Assembly: GCA_029204225.1 (NCBI GenBank)
Contig: CM055099.1
Coordinates: 69,611,349-69,675,348 of the forward strand
Source: Diphasiastrum complanatum
Taxonomy: Eukaryota > Streptophyta > Lycopodiopsida > Lycopodiales > Lycopodiaceae
Length of the DNA stretch: 64,000 bases
Direction: 5' to 3'
A program made the translations under genes and the position numbers. The notes beneath the pieces are model-generated. The model saw only the letters and a list, made by a program, of their open reading frames with translations. It made no database searches and was not told the origin of the DNA. Positions 55,640 to 64,000 of this stretch are shown in pieces; the first letter of the stretch is position 1, and each line of letters begins with the position of its first letter.

Positions 55640-57223
55640 ATCTATCTATAACTCCAAGAGCCAATTTTAATTTTACAAATGGATCTTTAGGCAATGCCTT
55701 GGTGAGTATATCAGCAATGCAATCTGATGATGAAACATGAATAAGTTTGATCTCCTTTGCTTGCACTTTCTCCCTCACGAAATGATGTGAAATCTCAATG
55801 TGGTTTGTTCGAGCATGGAAGACTGGGTTGCAAGTTGTTGAGATGCTTGATTGTCACAATATATGCATGGAATGTCTTCATCCTTGATCCTCCAAAAGCC
55901 TTTTAAACCAAAGAACTTCCTTTGTTGTTGTTGTCATAGCTTTATACTCGGATTCTGTTGATGAAAGAGAGATGATATCTTGCCTTTCGAAAAGCCAAGA
56001 TATAGCTCCTCCACATAAGAATGTAGCAAATGCACTTATGGATCTTCTATCCATCTTGTCACCTACAAAACTTGAGTCTGAATATGCTCTTAAACAATAG
56101 ACTATGCCAAAGTCTTTTGTAGCCGAGATGTACCTTAACACCCTTTTTGCTCCTTTTCAATGACATATTAATGGACTTTGCATGTATTGACTCAATTTGC
56201 CAACACAAAAACTAAGATCTGGTCTAGTGATGGTTAAGTATATCAAGGAACCAATAAGCATTCTATAGGTCGTGATGTCCTCAAAGGATGCTTCATCACT
56301 TTCCTTAGAAACTTTTACACTTAGCTCCATGGGAGTTTCAACTCCTTTACAATCAATCATGCCAAATTTTGCTAACATTGATCTAGCATACTTAGATTGA
56401 CATATGAAAGTAAAATCATTACTTCTAGTGACTTCTATTCCAAGTATAACTTTAAGAAGTCCTAGATCGACCATCCTAAATTCACTAGACAAGGAAACTT
56501 TTACATTTTTGATGCCATCTAGATCATTTCCTATGAGTATAATGTCATCAACATATAAAACTAAGATAATGATCTTCTCATCATTACATTTGTAGTACAA
56601 TGATGGTTCATAAGAGCTTACAACAAATCTAATGGAAATAAGATAGGAATGCAACCTAGAGTACCATGCTCTTGGTGCTTGCTTGAGTCCATAAAGACTC
56701 TTCTTCAAGAAACACACCTTGTCTTCTTCTCCATCTTTGATGAAGCCCTTGGGTTGCACATGTAGATTTCCTCTTCCAAGAATCCATTCAAGAAAGCATT
56801 TGTCACATCAAGTTGGAAGATCTCCCATTTGAAAGAAGTTGCAAGACATATGATTAATCTAATGGTTACAAGCTTTGCAACAGGTGCAAAGGTTTCATCA
56901 TAATCTATGCCTTTGACTTGCAAAAAACCTTTTTCTACAAGTCTAGTTTTATACTTATGAATGGAACCATCTTGATTATATTTCAATCTGTATATCCATT
57001 TACAAGTAAGAGGCTTCTTTCCATAAGGTAAATCAACAAGCTTCCAAGTTTGATTTTCCATTAATGCATCAAACTCTACTTGCATAGCTTTCCTCCAATG
57101 TTGAGACTTATTTGCTTCCTCAAATGATGAACAATAAATGTTGCCACCCTCAATAGGATCCAATAATAGAGTACTATCTCCTCCTATGAAAGATCTTGCA
57201 ACTATTTGTGAATTGATTCTCAC
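55640..57223 (-). pseudogene. Copia E5 reverse transcriptase and RNase H
   Basis: RT starts W-K-L-V-D-L-P-Y-G-K-K, then C-K-W-I-Y-R-L-K-Y-N, T-F-A-P-V-A-K-L-V-T-I-R and Q-L-D-V-T-N-A-F-L-N-G. A frameshift at about 56757 moves to 56157-56759 with Y-G-L-K-Q-A-P-R-A-W-Y and the active site Y-V-D-D-I-I-L. RNase H follows (Y-S-D-S-S-F-V-G-D, L-S-S-T-E-S-E-Y-K-A), then the end I-L-T-K-A-L-P-K-D next to the 3' LTR. Three or four breaks only, so the copy is among the better preserved pols here. Confidence 0.9.
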
Positions 57224-59087
57224 TAGCTACACAAATCTCTCTAAAACAAGATCTATTTCACATCAAATGATGGAATATAGGCAAAGTTAGGATCAAACAC
57301 TCTTAGCACGTGTGAAGTACTCTAAGAAACCAAATTTGACTCAAATACAATGATATTGCATGAAACAAAATGGCTAAGATTTCAAAACAGTGCCTAGATC
57401 ACATATAGATGAGATTGGCAAGCATATAACTGTGATTTTGGATCAACCAAGCAATCTCTTGACCAAACCAAATGTGTCCACCTAGGTCTAGGTGCCCTAC
57501 CTAACCCTCTTCAAAAGCTTATAACTTCTGATTGCATCAGAAACTAGACAAAAATAGCTTCAAAACAAGCTATCAAGCAAGATAAATGGATCAAGCATGG
57601 GAGAGAACTTCCAAACTGAAATTGGATGTTCCTCACACGTGTCTGAGCACCTGATTTCGTATAGTACTAGGTCAGACCCAATCAATGTCCTTTTGATCTC
57701 TTTTGATCCAAGATTGAACAAGATAGCTAGGAAAATGGGCCTTGACAACTTCTAGCTCAAGATTGATGAAAAAATTTTCACTTAGATGGATCAAAATGCA
57801 TGGTAACCTTAGGTAGGCTCTGATACCATGTTGAATTCACACGTGTGGATTGTCCACAACATGTACTTGTGATCTAAGGTGTGTAGATGCACCAAGATCA
57901 AGACTAGATTGAGATTCAAGATCAATCTTAGATCCTATGGCAAAAACACACTACTACATGCATTCAATCACTTCCAACTCTCACTCACACATGTGGGAAG
58001 TATTCAAAAAATAATCTAAGTAAAAACAAGTTGCTCTCCTCGAGTAGAGAGAGAAAAAGCATCATGAGCTCTCGAGTAGAGAGAGAAAGCTAGAAATCCA
58101 ATAACTCACAAAATCCATAAAATCACCAAATCAATTAGATCCAAAATGAGGAGTACAATGATACTAGTAGATCCACGAGCTACCACTATGCTTAACTATG
58201 ATTGGACCATATTTTGTCACCTCTTGATCCTATTGGACCATTGATCCATGCACCTCTTAATTCTATTGGACTATATTCAAGCACACCTCAATTTCCTATT
58301 GGACCTCACAAGGTTCCACATCTAAATCCTATTGGACCTCTTGGAATTCATCAAACAAAAGCTTTACACTTGTCTACACTCTAATTGGCACGTGTTTAGC
58401 CTCTTACTCTATTTTGGCTCAATAGTGGCATTACAAGTGAAATGCATAATTTGCCATCTATGTCAAATTTATTCCTATCTACATCCTACACCTAGATGCT
58501 TGATGTAAAAAACATAAGACCCCTATATCTAACATAGATAATCTTTTTCAATTCTTCACACAAAGTATAATGGACACATCCATGATGATTTGTACATTTT
58601 TAGTTAGAACTAGTACATGTAAAAAGTTGGTAGAATCTCATGCATGGCAAGGACAAATGTCACATAGACTCTAGATGTCACTTTAGTTGTCATTTTGTAA
58701 TGGATAGATGTGGTTCTACCTCGAGCTACCTCAAACTCCACAAATATGTGTAGCTCTCCTCACAATCAATGATGAAGAACCAAAGTTTTGTAGCTACCTC
58801 ATGCCATTTTGGATCTAAACTATTTTGCTTGTTATCTCTCTAGCTTTCTCTCTCTAACTCGTGTTGAAGCTAATGCTAATACATTGAAATCTTGTACTTT
58901 TGTTCATTCTTTGATTCATTTCCATCATATTCTGATGCTTAGCATACTAGATTGTGGTTAAGCCATTTCTTCTTAACTAGATCTTGCTAAACAATCTCGA
59001 ATCAAATTACTGTGCTAATCACAAAGCTTAATCAAGATTAATTATACTTGTAGACATTCCCCACATGTGTGAATTCTGGAAATTTTG
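57224..59087 (-). mobile_element. Partial copia element Y (leader, primer site, LTR) between E5 integrase and RT
   Basis: The primer-site complement GGCTCTGATACCA at 57816-57828 is followed by an LTR starting TGTTGAATTC at 57829; its far end is near 59064 (CCCCACA). 57224-57815 is leader with no frame. The piece separates the E5 integrase (above 59088) from its RT (below 57223). The LTR and leader carry CACACGTGTG-like palindromes. No second LTR or coding part of Y is present, so insertion was followed by deletion. Confidence 0.6.
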
Positions 59088-59640
59088 TCAATCAAGAGTT
59101 ATATTGAGATAGAAAGTGCATCCAAAAGTTCTAAAAAACTTGACACTCGGCCTCCTCTTGAATAGCATCTCAAAAGGTGTTCTCCCTTCCAATATAGCAC
59201 TTAGCCACCTATTGCATAGAAAGTTAGCACACAACAAAGCTTGATCCCAAAATACTTTTGGAAGATTAGCACTTAACGTCATGGATTTGGCACTTTCACA
59301 TAAAGTTCTATTCTTCCTCTCGGCCACTCCATTTTGTTTTGGAGTTGTGTACTCTCTCTTGATCCCATGCTCATTACAAAAGGCCTTGAAATTGGTAGAT
59401 ATGTACTCTCCACCATTGTCACTCCTCAAGCACTTGATCTTTGTGGAAAATTGGTTCTCCCTTGCATTCTTGAACTTGACAAAGACATCTTACACTTCAT
59501 CTTTCCTCTTTAGTAGATAGATCCAACAAAATCTACTAATATCATCAATGAAAGTCACATACATCTTAGCTCCACTATTGCTAATTGTAGTAATTCCATG
59601 AATATCCAAATGTATGCTACCTCCATTCTGGTTGTTAGCT
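59088..59640 (-). pseudogene. Copia E5 integrase core
   Basis: Minus strand: Y-V-T-F-I-D-D-I-S-R-F-C-W-I-Y-L-L-K-R-K, a stop, K-F-K-N, then 59088-59429 open with R-S-D-N-G-G-E-Y-I-S-T-N-F, K-Q-N-G-V-A-E-R-K-N-R-T-L-C (catalytic glutamate) and F-R-T-F-G-C-T-F-Y. The zinc-binding N-terminus is missing above about 59640. Confidence 0.85.
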
Positions 59641-61578
59641 GGGCATGTTCTTGATCATTTTTATTTGGTTCAATGCCCAAATCAGGCAATAGATTCTTGG
59701 GGTTGTAGTATGGTTCAACTTGTCATGGATACTCAGATTTCGAACACTCTTGAACTCTTGAAATGACTTGCAATCATTTTACCATGCAAACACACCAAGA
59801 ATGCCCAAAAACAGCTCTTCTTGAAATATGGTTGGGCATTACTATGGCACTTTAAAACATAATGCTAGAACGGATCATTGCAAAATGGAAACTAAACTAC
59901 TTGCAAGATCAGAATACTAGCCTAGCATGCCACATTGATAAAAAACAGAAAATTAATTCCTACAAGCATTCAAGAATCAAGAAGCTTCATCTTCTTGATT
60001 CTTGAATTTTCTAAGAAACTCAAGAAGCCAAAACATAAATGAATTTGCAAGATCTATACCACATTATTAGCTACAAATTTCTTGGATGCTTGCAACCTAC
60101 ATTAATCCACAAGAAAACATGAAATCTAATCCACAACTAGGAAAGCAAGAAAACTAATCCACTCTAAATCCACAACCACACACAATATGAATGGAAGGGC
60201 ATGATCATAGGGGCATCACTCAAGAAAACAATCATGATCAAGGAGCTTAGTGTAGCATCAAAGTCATGGAAAATCTTCTTATTAAGCATGGAGTAGATAC
60301 AATGCAAAAAGCTCCTCTTCACAAAGAGGGAGTCTCTTAAATAAGCAAGAGAGCTCCTTAGGTGGCATCCTAGTGGAATTTCCACATTTCACAAATTACA
60401 AGTGGAATATTGCTCTCCACTAGAAGTCACCATCAAAAGGTGGCTCACTCTACTTTCTTTAAGAGGAGTCTACTTGCATTTATTACATTTGCCTAGAAAT
60501 ACTAGTTCCTACATGGTCATTCCATCTTCCGGGATTCACCATGAGGCTTACACAATTTCTACTTGTCATTACTCAATAGTATTCCCCGGCTCTCATACTC
60601 AGCTCTCAGTCTTCATTAGTCTCATCTTCTTAGAGACCTCCTCAGTCTAAGGTAAGAGGTGCTCTTGAGTTGCTATGTCTGAGTATCTTGGGGATTCATC
60701 AGAATCAGCCAACATCATCCCACCCCTAATGTGTTGCAGGACCCACTGCAACTCATATTGGACGATGTCGTTCTGCTTTTGCATTGACCTCTTCGAACGG
60801 TACTTGGAAAAGCGTAGATCCTCGTTCGCTTACATAAAACCAAGTGCTTATTATCGCCAGTCTTTATAAAAAAAAACTGTTTTTCACAAATTGTCGCAGT
60901 TTAACCAGAATGTCTTATTGCTGCAATTGGTTGACATTCTAAAAATTGGAGAGCTCTCAGTAGCTTCATAACTTGCATGCTCGAATGCTTTCCTAGTGTC
61001 TCTTTCTTTCGTTGCATCTACCATGGATGATTTCACTTCTAGTTTCTAGGCAGATTCTATCTTTTGGGAGGTTGTATCCTTCATATTGCTTCTGGGCGTT
61101 TCTGTGGTTCTTCTCTCAATTGAAGTTCCAGTCTCAAGGAAACCCTTTGATCTGCAAGTTGCACAAACTTTGATTATCAATCTCAAGGGGATGGATTCAT
61201 CAAAAATTGGTGGTAGGAACAGTTTTGGATGGACGGTTTGATAACGGTAAGGAAACATGATGAAGGCTTGGTGGTAGGTTGAAGGAACTGATAGTTCTAC
61301 GATTGCAGCCTTGGACCCTTGAAATGTCGAGCTTCGACCACCACTTGCTGGATGAGGAGCTCATTTTATTTTGCAGATTCACGGATGTCTTCATCTTTCA
61401 TTTTCTACAGCTCTTTCTTTTGATCCGTTACTTTTGGATCTCTTGGGGCTTCATAAGAGGGGATTCAACTATTATTACTCCATAGAGTCTCTTTATATCA
61501 AGACTGATCTGGCTCATCTGTTGCTTAAGTTTTGTCCTTTTCTCCTCAACTTCTTTGCTTAATTTCTCTTTATTTCTT
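59641..61578. other. Unassigned region
   Basis: Nearly 2 kb without a frame or repeat I can name. The short open frames show no family motif. Confidence 0.3.
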
Positions 61579-62031
61579 CTAGCCGCTTTGTCTGATTTTG
61601 TAGGTCTTTTTCTGCTGAACAATCATTATAGGTGGCAAGTGGTCTCCGCAAGACATTTGCAATGATCTTTCAACTACTTCAGTAGGACTACAAAAAACTA
61701 GAGATTTCTTAGAAGAAATGTAAACTGATGATAAACAAACAGATGGAAGGTAGGGCGGAGGTGGTGACATTGGTAGATGGCGTGGACGATAGGCATGAGA
61801 ATGGCGCAGAAGTATGGCAAGAGGTCGGTTGAAGAAAGAGACTGATTTCCCAATGCTTGTGTTTTCCTTTCTGAAGGATCTTCGTCGAGGCTGGGGTACT
61901 TCTTCTGATTGAGTCTTTTTGGAATACCCATCTGTCTTCTTTAGCCTTGTCTTTTCATATTTGACTTGTGACCTTGGCTGTCGATCTTGCTGATGTTGTT
62001 GTTGGCAGCGTAACTGCTCCAATGGATCCAA
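61579..62031 (-). CDS. Basic, glutamine-rich 150-residue frame of unknown origin
   Basis: The minus-strand frame is uninterrupted: L-R-C-Q-Q-Q-H-Q-Q-D-R-Q-P-R-S near the start, K/R-rich to residue 60, then a proline-rich stretch. No domain is recognised. It could be chance or part of a decayed gypsy element. A C-run (62047-62054) lies just upstream. Confidence 0.2.
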   Translation of the reverse strand: MDPLEQLRCQQQHQQDRQPRSQVKYEKTRLKKTDGYSKKTQSEEVPQPRRRSFRKENTSIGKSVSFFNRPLAILLRHSHAYRPRHLPMSPPPPYLPSVCLSSVYISSKKSLVFCSPTEVVERSLQMSCGDHLPPIMIVQQKKTYKIRQSG

Positions 62032-62989
62032 GCAAATCCACTCTCTCCCCCCCCCTAAATCTGTTCGTGGGGATGTTGTTGCTGGTGACTGTTCATGCTC
62101 AAGATTGGATCGGCATGTGGAACACGTAGTTGAAACTCGTTGAACATGCGACTGGACTAAAGATTGAAATTTTTTTAACTAAATTTGTTTCGATCTTGCT
62201 ATAGTTGACTCAAAGAATAATATGGCAATGAGAGATAGGCATCAACTCTAAGTTGACATGGATTTTTCATATGTCTCAAAAATCCTAAACTGCTGTACAA
62301 GGTAGTCCGAAGATGGATAGATGAATGAAAATGTGTTATGGAGATGCTCTATAGAAGACTCTCGTGCAATATCTATTCCTCATGCAAAAATCAATCACGC
62401 AAAATAGGTGAAGAGAAACAAGACAATAAACAAACGTTACAGAGAGTGAGAACAATATAGCACTTATCGAACAAAACTTGCATTCATCAACATTGATAAT
62501 TTACCTTGATAGTTGCAATATTCTATTGTTTGTAGAGTAAGGAGACTTACTCTCATATGCCCTTGTCAAAACAAGGCAAGGTTGGTTACATTAAATCTAC
62601 CATCATTAATAGCAGATGTTGTAAGATATAGCTTGAGATGCAGGTATGGTTGAAGTACTATGTCCTGAGGACCTCTGTGAACAAGAGATTCAGAACTAAA
62701 TCTCTAATTGGATTTCCGAATCCTAGATTTGTTGTGTATTGGCACATTGGAAATCTTATCTGCATGTGGAAAGACAAATAGATTTGAGTTTGTAGAAGAG
62801 GAGGAAAACTGTCAATTCCCTGTGGAGGTTGCTCTTGGTTGGACATTGTAGCAGATGACAGAATATCGATTTCACTTTCTTTTGACAAGGACTCATTTCA
62901 TATTGTTTTTGTTCATTATGGAACTGGTGTATTGGACGGTGATGTAGTAGAAGTTTATAAGAAACTTCTTGATTGAGCAGCAAGTTTAA
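62032..62989. other. Unassigned, probably decayed gypsy pro/pol sequence
   Basis: It lies downstream of a minus-strand gypsy gag, where protease would be expected, but I can read no D-[ST]-G motif. Confidence 0.3.
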
Positions 62990-64000
62990 CTGTTGGTTGC
63001 TATGGTGCTCGTGTTGTTGTCGTGAAGGTCTTATTGTGATTCATAACTGATGTGATGGGCAAGTAGGATCTTAGTTGGTTGTTTTGGATAGTCTTTGAAA
63101 CTGTGTTTTCGGATACAGTCGAGACACTCAGCATGGTATTGGGTCTTAACTGGACAATCAACCATGAAGTGGCCGGTTTCACCACAGATGAAACATCTGG
63201 TGTGCAGTGGCCCTTTTATAACGGCGTAGCCATCTTGTATGGCTAGTGGCTCCGGACTTGCTGGTGGATATTCATGATAAGGAAAGGAATGTCCAGATGG
63301 TGATGGGTGTTCTTCATATTGTTGAACTATATGTGCTTGAATAGGTCGATATGAAGGACAAGCATCAATAGGATGCGTAGCCCTGCAGTGTGGGCACCAT
63401 ATTGTTTTTCGTCTATAAGGTACCTGTGCAGGGTTTGACTAACCATGCATACTGCTTTGGATAGACTTCAGAGTAGTTTGAAACTCATTGGTGAGTTTCT
63501 CCATTTGAAGTTGGTGTTTCTTATTAAGCAACTCCAGTTGTGATTTCCAAAGCTGATCAAGGGTGTCCTCGATCGGCTTCGACTCATGGACAGGTGCACG
63601 TGGTGCTCGTCTTTCTCTGGATTTGTCAACATCTGATCCTTCATCTTCCTCCTTGATGGCATCAGACATAGCTAATTTGAGGCTCATATATTCATCATTT
63701 GATTTAAACTCGCATCTAATCCATCTTGGAAGGCCGACTAAAAACCAGATGATCAGCATCTGTTTGGAGGGTTGTTCCTGTACTTGACTTTTGAGACGTT
63801 TGAAACGCTCGATATAGTCTCGTATACGTTCATCCTTTGCCATCTTCATGTTACTCAATTTGACAAAATGACTCTCAATCAATCGAAAGGGCTTAAAATG
63901 CTTGATAAAGGACTCTTTCAAGATTGACCAGTCTGTCTTATCTTCACGATCAAGGTTGAAAAACCAATCACGTGCTTTAGCGATCATGGTCATTGAAAAC
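62990..64000 (-). CDS. Ty3/gypsy gag, partial at right edge
   Basis: The capsid frame 63439-63993 begins beyond the window; visible are A-R-D-W-F-F-N-L-D-R-E-D-K, F-K-P-F-R-L-I-E-S-H-F, R-D-Y-I-E-R-F-K-R-L-K and W-F-L-V-G-L-P-R-W-I-R, then a coiled coil (L-E-L-L-N-K-K-H-Q-L-Q-M-E-K). After one stop at 63439 come C-P-H-C-R-A-T-H-P-I-D-A-C (three residues between second Cys and His) and C-F-I-C-G-E-T-G-H-F-M-V-D-C. The first knuckle form is the same as in the gag at 18025. The frame then decays towards 62990. Confidence 0.85.

Noticed and set aside
57224-59087. Y-LTR as the 5' LTR of the 55640-57223 pol
   Set aside because: The 3' LTR of that pol is family Z, and matching integrase sequence resumes above 59088, so insertion into E5 explains the order better. 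A recombinant cannot be fully excluded.

Overview
The window looks like nuclear DNA from a seed plant with a large, repeat-rich genome. A gymnosperm is my best guess, based on decayed nested retrotransposons, Ty3/gypsy gag proteins with paired zinc knuckles and a very long intron, but nothing here is diagnostic. It is AT-rich. I see no bacterial-type operon, rRNA, tRNA or CRISPR array.

Only one cellular gene looks complete: a proton-coupled nitrate/peptide transporter of the NPF (NRT1/PTR) family on the plus strand, exons between 22077 and 36292. Five exons join in frame to 607 codons. Its third intron is 11.6 kb long. Almost all of that is a nested stack: LTR element V (23185-34534, 5-bp target duplication AATTT on both sides), a Ty1/copia element W inside V (24238-31643), and a Mutator-like insertion inside the 5' LTR of W (29645-30619, 9-bp target duplication). 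Removing V leaves an intron of about 250 bp. A decayed inverted copy of exon 4 plus the end of V lies at about 2091-3600 and lacks W, so it records the earlier state.

Layout: 1-905 (minus) is a broken N4/N6-type DNA methyltransferase-like gene. 1371-2090 is a copia RT fragment, then the inverted NPF/V copy. 3570-4902 is a copia leader and LTR. 4903-9650 holds two plus-strand Ty3/gypsy 5' regions with tRNA-Asp-type primer sites. 9640-10410 is a gypsy coiled-coil fragment. 10405-14492 is a W-family copia relic. 14760-19600 is a mosaic of gypsy pieces. 20148-21100 is an inverted pair plus a third copy of one LTR family. 21500-36292 is the NPF gene. 36293-39945 is gypsy RT-RNase H and the start of another copia element. 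39946-43625 is a truncated LTR Z and a copia element that has lost integrase. 44930-45785 is a gypsy RT half. 45791-49984 is an LTR element (Z) with both LTRs, primer site and GAAAG target duplication, but no pol gene; it carries its own unrecognised coding region. 49990-50740 is a foldback element. 50800-53330 holds a gypsy fragment, a motif-repeat leader and an unrecognised coding block. 53666-54765 has unrecognised exons. 54791-59640 is a copia element sharing LTR and polypurine tract with Z, and a plausible source of enzymes for it. 62990-64000 is a gypsy gag running off the window.

Most useful leads: the methyltransferase-like relic, the NPF transporter without its ExxER motif, the coding but pol-less Z element, the gypsy leaders each filled with a different short motif, and the CACACGTGTG palindromes shared by several copia LTR families.
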